A stretch of 64,000 bases of DNA from positions 1 to 64,000 of the forward strand of contig NZ_JENB01000007.1 of NCBI RefSeq assembly GCF_000708715.2, in the 5' to 3' direction. This DNA comes from Pseudomonas putida W15Oct28. GTDB taxonomy: Bacteria > Pseudomonadota > Gammaproteobacteria > Pseudomonadales > Pseudomonadaceae. The notes under the pieces were generated by a model. The model did not search any database, had not been told where the DNA came from, and saw nothing but the letters and a program-made list of their open reading frames with translations. Positions 1 through 7,957 of this stretch are shown one piece after another. Each line of letters starts with the position of its first letter. Position 1 is the first letter of the stretch. The position numbers and the translations under genes are program-made.

Positions 1-2
1 CC

Positions 3-677
3 ATGCGCCTCACCCCCACCCTGCTGCTCACCGCCCTGCTGCCCCTGTTCGCCGGCTGCCAGCTCATGGCTGATGCCCCAAGCGACCCGAACATCGGCAC
101 CACGCGCATGCAGGGCGAACTGCGTGCCGCCGGTGGCCAGCTGCTGTTCAAGCCGTGCAGCGAAAACCGCACCTTCGTGATCAACGACGTCGGCGCCACC
201 GGCATCCTGCAGGAGGCCGCCAACCTCGCCAAGGACGCCAACGACAAACTGTTCGCCGACGTCCGTGGCCGCCTCACCGGCAGTAAGCAGGCCAATAACG
301 ACGGCCAGCTGGAAGTGCGCCGCCTGTACCGCCTGGAACCCTCCACGCGTGCCTGCGAAGACCCTAACTTCAAGCAGCTGACCCTGCGCGCCAATGGTCA
401 CGAACCAGAATGGGACATCAAGGCCAGCGGCAAGGGCATGGTGCTCAATCGCGTCGGCCAGCAGCCTCTGCCCCTGCCGTTTCTGGAAGAAGAAGTACCC
501 GGTGGTGGCCTGACCCTCACCAGCGAAGCCAACGGCCAGCACGTAGAACTGTGGGTCGCGCCGCAGCGCTGCGTAGACAGCGCCACTGGCGCCATCCACC
601 ACCTGCGTGCCGAGCTGCGCATCGACGGCAAGACCGTGCAGGGCTGCGGTTACTACGGCGGCGCGCGCGACAACTGA
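3..677 (+). CDS. Putative envelope lipoprotein (COG3650-like)
   Basis: A 224-residue protein with an N-terminal signal peptide ending in a lipobox (LFAGC, Cys19), so a lipidated envelope protein is predicted. The remainder is soluble, with four further cysteines (including the ACED and QRCVD regions) and a C-terminal half resembling the COG3650/MliC-like beta-rich lipoprotein domains (NGHEPEW motif near residue 131). No catalytic motif is visible. The start at base 3 lies almost on the window edge, so its ribosome binding site cannot be seen. The next gene follows on the same strand after about 100 bp. Function unknown. Confidence 0.75.
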   Translation: MRLTPTLLLTALLPLFAGCQLMADAPSDPNIGTTRMQGELRAAGGQLLFKPCSENRTFVINDVGATGILQEAANLAKDANDKLFADVRGRLTGSKQANNDGQLEVRRLYRLEPSTRACEDPNFKQLTLRANGHEPEWDIKASGKGMVLNRVGQQPLPLPFLEEEVPGGGLTLTSEANGQHVELWVAPQRCVDSATGAIHHLRAELRIDGKTVQGCGYYGGARDN

Positions 678-780
678 TCGCCGGGTGCTTTTATCCTGCC
701 AGTCGGGGCGGCTAACAGCTTATACTTGGCGGTTTGTGTAAAGCCGCCGGCCGCCCATGGCCGGGATACTGGACCCTGCC

Positions 781-2388
781 ATGCTACGAATCACCGAACT
801 CAAGCTGCCCCTGGACCATCCCGACGAAGCGCTGCGTGAAGCCATCGTCCAGCGCCTGGGCATCCGCGACGAGCAACTGCTCAGCTTCAACCTGTTCAAG
901 CGCAGCTACGATGCGCGCAAGAAGAACAGCGAGTTGCTGTTCATCTACACCATCGACCTCGAAGCCAGCAACGAAGCCGAGCTGCTCAGCAAGTTCGCCG
1001 ACGATCACAACATCGGCCCGGCACCGGACGTTACCTACAAGTACGTCGGCCACGCCCCGGCCGACGTGCAGGAACGCCCGATCGTGGTCGGCTTCGGCCC
1101 GTGCGGCATCTTCGCCGGCCTGCTGCTGGCACAGATGGGCTTCAAGCCGATCATCCTCGAACGTGGCAAGGAAGTGCGCCAGCGCACCAAGGACACCTGG
1201 GGCCTGTGGCGCAAGAGCGTGCTCAACCCAGAGTCCAATGTGCAGTTCGGCGAAGGCGGCGCCGGTACCTTCTCCGATGGCAAGCTGTACAGCCAGATCA
1301 AGGACCCGCAGCACCACGGCCGCAAAGTGCTGGAAGAGTTCGTCAAGGCCGGTGCGCCGGACGAGATCCTGTACATCAACAAACCGCACATCGGCACCTT
1401 CCGCCTCACCGGCATGGTCGAGCAGATGCGCCAGGACATGATCGCCCTCGGCGCAGAAGTGCGCTTCCAGGAAAAGGTCACCGACCTGCTGGTCGAAGAC
1501 GGCCAGCTGACCGGCGTGGTGCTGGAGAGTGGCGAACAGCTGCACTCGCGCCATGTGGTTCTGGCACTAGGCCACAGTGCCCGCGACACCTTCCGCATGC
1601 TGCACGCCAAGGGCGTGTACATGGAAGCCAAGCCGTTCTCGGTCGGCTTCCGTATCGAGCACCCGCAAACGCTGATCGACAAGGCGCGGCTGGGCAAGTA
1701 CGCCGGCCACCCGAAACTTGGCGCCGCCGACTACAAGCTGGTGTACCACGCCAAGAACGGCCGCTCGGTATACAGCTTCTGCATGTGCCCGGGTGGCACC
1801 GTGGTCGCGGCTACAAGCGAGCCGGGCCGAGTCGTCACCAACGGCATGAGCCAGTACTCGCGAAACGAGCGTAACGCCAACTCCGGTATCGTCGTCGGCA
1901 TCGACCCTGAGCGTGACTACCCGGGCGGCCCGCTGGCCGGTATCGAACTGCAGGAGCGCCTGGAAACCCTCGCTTATGAAATGGGGGGCAGCAACTACCA
2001 GGCCCCGGCGCAGCTGGTGGGTGACTTCGTTGCAGGCCGGCCGTCGACCGCGCTGGGCAGTGTCGAGCCGTCCTACAAGCCTGGCGTGACATTAGGCGAT
2101 CTGGCGCCGAGCCTGCCGGACTTCGCCATCGAGGCAATCCGTGAAGCCCTGCCGGCGTTCGACCGGCAGATCAAGGGTTACAACCTGCATGATGCGGTGT
2201 TGACCGGGATCGAGACGCGGACCTCGTCGCCACTGCGGATTACCCGAGGTGAGGATTACCAGAGCCTGAACCTGAAAGGCCTGTTCCCGGCAGGTGAAGG
2301 GGCTGGCTATGCGGGCGGGATTCTGTCGGCGGGCGTGGACGGGATCCGCATTGCCGAAGCGGTAGCGCGGGATATGCTCGGTCTGTAA
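781..2388 (+). CDS. FAD-dependent oxidoreductase (COG2509 family)
   Basis: A 535-residue flavoprotein of the uncharacterised FAD-dependent dehydrogenase family COG2509. An N-terminal segment of about 90 residues precedes a Rossmann dinucleotide fold with GFGPCG (about residues 102-107 from this start). The C-terminal region has the GEGAGYAGGILSAGVDG segment typical of the second FAD contact in these proteins. An upstream in-frame ATG at 757 would add eight residues, but MLRITELKLPL looks like the usual family N-terminus and neither start has a strong ribosome binding site. Substrate unknown. A REP pair follows the stop. Confidence 0.85.
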   Translation: MLRITELKLPLDHPDEALREAIVQRLGIRDEQLLSFNLFKRSYDARKKNSELLFIYTIDLEASNEAELLSKFADDHNIGPAPDVTYKYVGHAPADVQERPIVVGFGPCGIFAGLLLAQMGFKPIILERGKEVRQRTKDTWGLWRKSVLNPESNVQFGEGGAGTFSDGKLYSQIKDPQHHGRKVLEEFVKAGAPDEILYINKPHIGTFRLTGMVEQMRQDMIALGAEVRFQEKVTDLLVEDGQLTGVVLESGEQLHSRHVVLALGHSARDTFRMLHAKGVYMEAKPFSVGFRIEHPQTLIDKARLGKYAGHPKLGAADYKLVYHAKNGRSVYSFCMCPGGTVVAATSEPGRVVTNGMSQYSRNERNANSGIVVGIDPERDYPGGPLAGIELQERLETLAYEMGGSNYQAPAQLVGDFVAGRPSTALGSVEPSYKPGVTLGDLAPSLPDFAIEAIREALPAFDRQIKGYNLHDAVLTGIETRTSSPLRITRGEDYQSLNLKGLFPAGEGAGYAGGILSAGVDGIRIAEAVARDMLGL

Positions 2389-2398
2389 TTTTGTATCG

Positions 2399-2491
2399 CC
2401 TGTCAGGGCCTCTTCGCGGGCACGCCCGCTCCTACACCGGACAATCGACTCCCCGTAGGAGCGGGTTCACCCGCGAAGAGGCCCTGACAGG
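2399..2491. repeat. REP inverted pair
   Basis: Two arms of about 37 bp (2399-2435 and 2455-2491) are near-perfect inverted copies around a 19-bp loop. Each contains the P. putida-type REP core with GCGGGC/GCCCGC and GAGCGGG. It lies between the flavoprotein gene and nhaA and could fold into a long hairpin in RNA and attenuate read-through. Confidence 0.9.
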
Positions 2492-2684
2492 AATCAGAAA
2501 CATCCAACTCGAACATCAGACTTTCCCTCTCCCGCCCTCCCCCATCTGCATCTAGGCTTCACACAGCCCAGCGGGCAACACCATATAACAAAAACGAATA
2601 TAGTTTTTGTTTTAAAGCATATCGTCACAGGCTAGGGTGTACGCCCGTTCCATTCGTAAACTGCTCATGGAGAGCCTATAGCCC

Positions 2685-3860
2685 GTGCGTAGCCTGTTTA
2701 CCCGTTTCTTCCAGCTTGAAGCCGCCAGCGGCCTGCTGCTGATCGCCGCCGCCGTTCTGGCCCTGATCATCAACAACTCGCCACTGTCCTACCTGTACAG
2801 CGGGCTGCTCGATGTGCCCGTCGCCGTCCAGGTCGGCGCGCTGAATATCGCCAAGCCTTTGTTGCTGTGGATCAATGACGGCCTCATGGCCCTGTTCTTC
2901 CTGCTCATCGGCCTTGAGGTCAAGCGCGAGGTGGTCGACGGCCACCTGTCCAAACCTGCCCAGGTGATCCTGCCTGCCACTGCTGCCGTGGGCGGCATGG
3001 TGGTGCCAGCACTGATCTACTGGTTCATCAACCGTGACAACCCGGCGGCCGTGGCCGGCTGGGCGATCCCCACCGCCACCGACATCGCCTTCGCCCTCGG
3101 CGTGCTGGCCCTGCTGGGCAAACGCGTACCGGTATCGCTGAAGCTGTTCCTGATGACCCTGGCGATCATCGACGACCTGGGTGCGATCATAGTCATCGCG
3201 CTGTTCTACTCCGGCACCCTGTCGAGCGTATCGCTGCTACTGGCTGCGGCCTGCCTGGTGGCGCTGATAGCGATGAACCGGCTTGGCGTGGTCAAGCTCG
3301 GGCCTTACATGATCGTCGGCCTGATCCTGTGGGTCTGCGTGCTCAAGAGCGGCGTGCATGCCACATTGGCGGGCGTCGCCCTGGCACTGTGCATCCCGCT
3401 GCGTACACGCAACGCCGAGACTTCTCCGCTGCTGTCCCTGGAGCATGCCCTTCATCCTTGGGTGGCCTATGCCATTTTGCCGATTTTCGCCTTCGCCAAT
3501 GCCGGCGTCTCTCTGGCAGGCATGACCGTGGAAAGCTTCACCCACCCGGTGCCGATGGGCATCGCGGTTGGCCTGCTGCTGGGCAAGACCGTGGGCGTTT
3601 TCGGCCTGTCCTGGCTGGCAGTCAAGCTGCGCCTGGCCGCGCTGCCTGAGGGTGCCGGCTGGGGGCAAATACTGGGGGTGGCGATACTCTGCGGCATTGG
3701 CTTCACCATGAGCCTGTTCGTTGGCTCGCTCGCCTTCGCACCGGGTAGCAGTGATTACGCCGGCATGGACCGCATGGGTATTCTTACCGGTTCGTTCTTC
3801 GCCGCAGTGATCGGCTACGCCGTCATCGCCATGGCCAGCCGCAAAAACAGTGTTGGCTAA
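2685..3860 (+). CDS. nhaA: Na+/H+ antiporter NhaA
   Basis: A 391-residue polytopic inner-membrane protein matching NhaA in length and motifs. It exchanges external protons for internal sodium and so contributes to pH and salt homeostasis. The hallmark paired aspartates occur in IIDDLGAI (about residues 162-169), and the ATDIAFALG segment is also typical. The start is GTG, supported by GGAGAG about 10 bases upstream at 2669-2674. The gene stands alone, with a strong bidirectional terminator after it and a roughly 190-bp AT-richer leader after the REP pair. Confidence 0.95.
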   Translation: MRSLFTRFFQLEAASGLLLIAAAVLALIINNSPLSYLYSGLLDVPVAVQVGALNIAKPLLLWINDGLMALFFLLIGLEVKREVVDGHLSKPAQVILPATAAVGGMVVPALIYWFINRDNPAAVAGWAIPTATDIAFALGVLALLGKRVPVSLKLFLMTLAIIDDLGAIIVIALFYSGTLSSVSLLLAAACLVALIAMNRLGVVKLGPYMIVGLILWVCVLKSGVHATLAGVALALCIPLRTRNAETSPLLSLEHALHPWVAYAILPIFAFANAGVSLAGMTVESFTHPVPMGIAVGLLLGKTVGVFGLSWLAVKLRLAALPEGAGWGQILGVAILCGIGFTMSLFVGSLAFAPGSSDYAGMDRMGILTGSFFAAVIGYAVIAMASRKNSVG

Positions 3861-3875
3861 CGTGGCTGAAGCATG

Positions 3876-3916
3876 AAAAAACCCCGACTGGCAGCAGCCA
3901 TGTCGGGGTTTTGTTT
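3876..3916. terminator. Bidirectional terminator nhaA / SlyB-like gene
   Basis: The stem CCCCGAC/GTCGGGG (ACCCCGACTGG...CATGTCGGGGT) is preceded by an A-run and followed by a T-run, between two convergent genes, so it can serve both strands. Confidence 0.85.
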
Positions 3917-3929
3917 TACTGCGCTACGG

Positions 3930-4394
3930 TCAGTGCGAAACGCGGCTGGTACCGTCAACCGTCATGATGCGCACGCGGTCGCCGACGCGGAAGATTTCGT
4001 TCTCCTGCACGGCCTGCACGTAGGCACGCATGCTGCCATCGTCCTCACGCACGGTGATTTCGACGCCTTGGGTGCGGGTCAGGCCTTCCTCTGCAGCGGA
4101 ACCGGCCAGGCCCCCGGCCACGGCACCGATCACAGCTGCAACAATGCTGCCACGGCCACCGCCCACGGCGCTGCCGGCTACACCACCGACGATGGCGCCA
4201 GCGCCACCGCCGATCGGGGTCTTGGTACCTTCGATCTTGACCGGGCGCAGGGATTCGATGGTGCCCATGCGCACGGTTTGCACGCGGCGGGCTTCATCAC
4301 GGGAGTAGCTGTCACCGGTCAGGCTCGAGGCACAGCCCCCCAGCAGCAGCGACATGGTGGTAAAGGTCGCCACCAGCAAAGCGGATTTACGCAT
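3930..4394 (-). CDS. SlyB/PcpY-type glycine-zipper lipoprotein
   Basis: A 154-residue outer-membrane lipoprotein. The signal peptide ends in LLLGGC. The middle carries a glycine-zipper 2TM stretch of alternating Gly/Ala/Val (GGGAGAIVGGVAG onwards), as in SlyB and PcpY, followed by a short beta-rich C-terminal domain. An in-frame ATG 15 bases upstream exists, but that ATG sits inside the GGAGA ribosome binding site that serves the start chosen here. It probably supports envelope integrity; this is family knowledge only. Monocistronic and convergent with nhaA. Confidence 0.85.
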   Translation of the reverse strand: MRKSALLVATFTTMSLLLGGCASSLTGDSYSRDEARRVQTVRMGTIESLRPVKIEGTKTPIGGGAGAIVGGVAGSAVGGGRGSIVAAVIGAVAGGLAGSAAEEGLTRTQGVEITVREDDGSMRAYVQAVQENEIFRVGDRVRIMTVDGTSRVSH

Positions 4395-4541
4395 GGGTAA
4401 AGTCTCCATAAGTCAGGTGCTCATTAGACGCTGCACGTTGACGGCTGTCACGGTACAAACGTAATAAAATTGTTTTCATTCAGCCGGGGTACAGCCGGTG
4501 CGGTTGTGCCATAGGCTCATCAATTGAGACCAAGGATAGCC

Positions 4542-4775
4542 ATGGATTACTTCATCGTCGTGGTCACCACCGTTGCCGGGCTGTATTTCCACGGGTGGCT
4601 GTATGTACGCATGCGCCGCTGGATGGACCGTGACCTGGCGTTGTCGCTGGCGGGGGCTGACCCTGAGAAGCGCGCGTTCATGCTGGAAAGGTTGGCGCAG
4701 GCGCGGCAGGAGAAGGTGGGGCGTAAGCAACTGGCGGGGTGGTTGGAGCGGGAGGCGGCGGGTTATACGAGGTAG
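4542..4775 (+). CDS. Small single-TM membrane protein
   Basis: A 77-residue protein with one N-terminal hydrophobic helix (FIVVVTTVAGLYFHGWLYV) and a basic, helical cytoplasmic tail rich in Arg, Glu and Ala. The ATG at 4542 is chosen because AAGGA lies 6-10 bases upstream; a TTG at 4524 is less likely. No known function. It converges with pdxH. Confidence 0.65.
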   Translation: MDYFIVVVTTVAGLYFHGWLYVRMRRWMDRDLALSLAGADPEKRAFMLERLAQARQEKVGRKQLAGWLEREAAGYTR

Positions 4776-4789
4776 CCTGATCGATCGGC

Positions 4790-4808
4790 GGGGCCGCGTT
4801 GCGGCCCC
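4790..4808. terminator. GC hairpin between small gene and pdxH
   Basis: A perfect GGGGCCGC/GCGGCCCC stem with a 3-base loop sits between convergent genes, just beyond the ancestral pdxH stop. There is no T-run, so terminator activity is uncertain. Confidence 0.45.
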
Positions 4809-4864
4809 AAATTCTCAGGGTGCCAGCCGCTCCCGCTGCCATTGCCCATCCACAAACCGGTAAT

Positions 4865-5458
4865 TCAACCGGTCATGCAGCTCGCCCGCCCCTGCCAGAA
4901 CTCGATGCGCTCAGGCAACAGACGATAACCACCCCAGTGCTCCGGGCAGTGCGGCTGGGTGTCGGAGAAGCGGGCTTCGGTGGCCTTGACCAGGCCCTCC
5001 AGCTCTTCACGACCGGCAATCACCCGGCTCTGCGGCGAAGCCCAGGCCCCCAGGCGGCTGCCCAGCGGGCGCACCTGGTAGTAGTCGTCCGACTCCTTGG
5101 CCGTGACCTTTTCCACCCGCCCTTCAATGCGCACCTGGCGCTCCAGCGCCGGCCAGAAGAAGGTCATGGCCGCAAAAGGGTTGGCCTGCAGTTGCTGGCC
5201 CTTGGCGCTGTCGTAGTTGGTGAAGAAGGTGAAACCCTGCTCATCGAGCCCCTTCAGCAGCAATACACGGCAATGCGGGCGGCCTTCGCCGTCCACAGTC
5301 GCCAGGGTCATGGCATTGGCTTCCACCGGTACCTGCTCGGTCTTCACCGCATCGGCAAACCACTGGTGGAACAAAGCGAACGGCTCCCCCGGGGCCTGGG
5401 CTTCGGCCAGGCCATCACGGGTGTAGTCGCGGCGCATATCGGCCAGGGATTGGGTCAT
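4865..5458 (-). CDS. pdxH: Pyridoxamine 5'-phosphate oxidase, C-terminus frameshifted
   Basis: PdxH oxidises pyridoxine/pyridoxamine 5'-phosphate to pyridoxal 5'-phosphate using FMN. Residues 1-192 are a good family match (start [33 protein letters not shown], and the EFWQGRAS region). The frame then ends abruptly as SCMTG. Reading from base 4880 in the other frame gives RLHDR-type sequence without its first Arg (LHDRLNYRF..., ending RLAP at a stop at 4815-4817). That is exactly the expected family C-terminus, and restoring four bases gives 215 residues. The lost tail contains the conserved RLH active-site motif (Arg197/His199 in the E. coli enzyme). It is therefore a probable pseudogene, a recent mutation or a sequence error. 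AAGGAA precedes the start. Confidence 0.9.
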   Translation of the reverse strand: MTQSLADMRRDYTRDGLAEAQAPGEPFALFHQWFADAVKTEQVPVEANAMTLATVDGEGRPHCRVLLLKGLDEQGFTFFTNYDSAKGQQLQANPFAAMTFFWPALERQVRIEGRVEKVTAKESDDYYQVRPLGSRLGAWASPQSRVIAGREELEGLVKATEARFSDTQPHCPEHWGGYRLLPERIEFWQGRASCMTG

Positions 5459-5476
5459 TGCTGCGTTCCTTGACGA

Positions 5477-6469
5477 TCAGTTGGTCTTCGCAGGGCTGTT
5501 GGCAGCTACTTTCTTGTCAGCGGTAGCTTTCTTGGCGGCAGGCTTGGCGGCTGCCTTGGCCGGCGCGGCTGTTTTCTTGGCCGTGGTCTTGGCAGGGGCC
5601 TTGGCCTTGGCGACTGGTTTCTTCGCCGCAGGCTTCTTCGCTGCCGGCTTGCTGTCGACGGCCTTGGCTGCAGGTGCCTTGGCATCCTGCACCGCAACCA
5701 TCGAGGCCGGCGCAGGTGCCGGGGCGGCCTGCTGGTACTTGGCCAACAGTGCGACCATGGTGTTTTGCGGGGTCAGCAGCATTTCCACGCGGCGGTTCAG
5801 GCCACGGCCCTCGACGCTGTCGTTGGCGGCGCGTGGCATGACCGAGCCCATGCCCTTGAGGGTCAGGCGGTCACGCTGCAGGCCGCTGAGGCGGAAGATC
5901 GCCGATACCGAAGCGGCGCGCTCCAGGCTGAGCTTCTGGTTGGCAGCGGCAACGCCGCTGCTGTCGGCATGGCCCAGAACCAGCACGGCAGTCTTGGGGT
6001 CGCCTTCGACCGTCTTGGCCACACGGGTGATCGGGCCGAGGGTCGCTGGCAGCAGCATGTTCGGGCGATCAGGGTTGTACGAGCTGTCCACCGGCAGGGT
6101 GACCGCCAGCACATTGTCGCGGCGCTCCAGCTCCAGCTTGCTGTCCTTGATGGCTTCGCGCAGTTTGGGCTCGTACTCGTCCAGCCAGGCCTGGGTGGCC
6201 TTCTGGTCGATCTTCGGCACGACCGGCCCTTTGGCTTGCTTGTCATCGCCGCCGAACGGCCACCACCAACGGCTGGCGCTTTCGGATTTGGCATCGGCCT
6301 TGGCCACTTTTTCAGTGACGGCTGCCTTCACTTCCTGCTCGGCGACCTTGTCGGAACCGAAAGGCCACCAGCTGGAGCCACCTTCCTTGGAGCCGTCCGG
6401 AGAATGACTGGCGCAGCCGGTAACGGCGGTCAGGCACAGGGCGAGTGCTAAGGTTTTATGTGAAGACAT
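5477..6469 (-). CDS. OmpA-family lipoprotein with Lys/Ala/Pro-rich tail
   Basis: A 330-residue protein starting MSSHKTLALALCLTAVTGC, a lipoprotein signal with the Cys at residue 18. A linker with repeated SSWWPFG/SRWWWPFGG segments precedes an OmpA C-terminal peptidoglycan-binding domain (about residues 145-240; GHADSSGVAAANQKLS and NRRVEM motifs). The final 60 residues or so are almost only Lys, Ala and Pro (AAKKPAAKKPVAKAKAP style), resembling histone-H1-like tails. The upstream in-frame extension to 6526 lacks signal character. The tail may bind polyanions such as LPS or DNA; that is inference. Confidence 0.8.
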   Translation of the reverse strand: MSSHKTLALALCLTAVTGCASHSPDGSKEGGSSWWPFGSDKVAEQEVKAAVTEKVAKADAKSESASRWWWPFGGDDKQAKGPVVPKIDQKATQAWLDEYEPKLREAIKDSKLELERRDNVLAVTLPVDSSYNPDRPNMLLPATLGPITRVAKTVEGDPKTAVLVLGHADSSGVAAANQKLSLERAASVSAIFRLSGLQRDRLTLKGMGSVMPRAANDSVEGRGLNRRVEMLLTPQNTMVALLAKYQQAAPAPAPASMVAVQDAKAPAAKAVDSKPAAKKPAAKKPVAKAKAPAKTTAKKTAAPAKAAAKPAAKKATADKKVAANSPAKTN

Positions 6470-6568
6470 CAGCGATACACCATGAAAAAGAAAGAAATTT
6501 TGCCAACGCACTTGAAGCGTTGACATTGAGGATAGTCAAAGGGGTGGGGCAATACCCGCATTACCCGA

Positions 6569-7714
6569 TCAAAGGCAACTGGCAAGAACCCGGACCAGTT
6601 TCTGGGCTCGTGGGTCCATGAGCACGTAAGGGCCAAGGGTATTGACCACGAAACCGAAGGCCACGTCGTGCTCCGGGTCGGCAAAACCGACCGAGCCCCC
6701 AGCCCCCGGGTGGCCGAAGGCACGGGCGCCGAGGCCAAAGGTGGCATTGGCCACATCGGGCTGGTCGAGCATGCAGCCCAGGCCAAAGCGGGTCTGGGTG
6801 AGCAAGGTGCGGTCCTGCCCGAGGCTGTGCTCGCGGGTCAGCTCATCAAGCAATTCGGATTCGAGCAGGCTGCCGTCCAGCAACCCGGCATAGAAGCCCG
6901 CCAGGCTGCGGGCATTGCCATGGCCATTGGCCGCTGGCTGTTGCATGCGTCGCCATTCAGGCTTGTTGGTGCTGGTCAGGATCGCCGGCGGGTTGGTGAA
7001 GGCACGGGTCGACAGCGCCTCGGGTTCGCGCATGGTCACCTGCAGCAAGCGCTGCGCGGCGGCATCCCCGGGGTTGCCTTTGCCACGGGCGATGTGCGCC
7101 ACGCGGTAGAACTCTTCGTCGGCCAGGCCAACATGGAAGTCCAAACCCAACGGGCGGGCGGTGCGGGCCACGATCGAGTCGCCAGGGCCACGGCCATCGG
7201 CGCGGCGAATCAGCTCGCCGATCAACCAGCCGTAGGTGATGGCGGCATAACCGTGTTCGCTACCGGGTGTCCACCATGGTGTTTCAGCCGCCAGGGCATT
7301 GACCATGGCCTGCCAATCATACAGCGCTTCGGCTGGCAGCAATTCACGGATGGCCGGCAAGCCGGCGCGGTGGCTGAGTAGCTGGCGCAAGGTGATCGAC
7401 TGTTTACCGGCCTGGGCGAACTCGGGCCAGTAGTTGGCCACTGGGGCATCGAGGGCCAACTTGCCCTCACCTACCAGTTGCAGGGCGGTGACGGCGGTGA
7501 AGGTCTTGGTACAGGAGAACAGGTTGGCGATGGTGTCGCTGTGCCAAGCCTGCTGGCCATCCTTGTCGGCACTGCCGGCCCACAGGTCGACGACGGTTTC
7601 GCCCCCGACCTGGATGCACAGCGCAGCGCCACGCTCCTGGGGATCTTCGAACAGCGCGGCAAAGGCTTCGCGCACGGCTTCGAACTTCAGCTCATAGTGA
7701 CCCTGGATCTGCAC
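6569..7714 (-). CDS. Serine hydrolase of the beta-lactamase/EstB family
   Basis: A 381-residue protein of the class C beta-lactamase fold without a signal peptide, hence probably a cytoplasmic esterase or peptidase-like enzyme (EstB type) and not a resistance enzyme. The nucleophile motif SxxK is SCTK (residues 67-70), and a Tyr motif is plausible at YGW near residue 165. A GHPGAGGSVGFADP stretch near the C-terminus fits the third active-site loop of this family. Substrate unknown. A REP pair lies upstream of its start. Confidence 0.8.
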   Translation of the reverse strand: MQIQGHYELKFEAVREAFAALFEDPQERGAALCIQVGGETVVDLWAGSADKDGQQAWHSDTIANLFSCTKTFTAVTALQLVGEGKLALDAPVANYWPEFAQAGKQSITLRQLLSHRAGLPAIRELLPAEALYDWQAMVNALAAETPWWTPGSEHGYAAITYGWLIGELIRRADGRGPGDSIVARTARPLGLDFHVGLADEEFYRVAHIARGKGNPGDAAAQRLLQVTMREPEALSTRAFTNPPAILTSTNKPEWRRMQQPAANGHGNARSLAGFYAGLLDGSLLESELLDELTREHSLGQDRTLLTQTRFGLGCMLDQPDVANATFGLGARAFGHPGAGGSVGFADPEHDVAFGFVVNTLGPYVLMDPRAQKLVRVLASCL

Positions 7715-7856
7715 CCGCTGTACTCCGTAGGACCATGTCCAAAAAAGGTGTGCATTGTTTCAGTAGTTGGGTGTTTTGCAAACTGGCTTGGGCCAAATGG
7801 TCGCGACGAACGGTATCCAAGCTCACTCACCCAAAATCCGACACCGGGTGAAATCC

Positions 7857-7943
7857 CTGTGGGAGCGGGCGTGCCCGCGAACACCGGCATAGCCGGTGCC
7901 ATCCACCGCGTCGCCTGATTCGCGGGCACGCCCGCTCCCACAA
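7857..7943. repeat. REP inverted pair with ACACCGGC spacer
   Basis: The arms TGTGGGAGCGGGCGTGCCCGCGA and TTCGCGGGCACGCCCGCTCCCACA flank a spacer containing ACACCGGCATAGCCGGTGCC. The same spacer type recurs in the triple array at 57142-57463. Confidence 0.9.
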
Positions 7944-7957
7944 GAGTCAGGCTCTTG

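Noticed and set aside
6569..7714. A beta-lactam resistance gene
   Set aside because: It has the SxxK motif but no signal peptide and the sequence looks like the EstB-type cytoplasmic hydrolase group.
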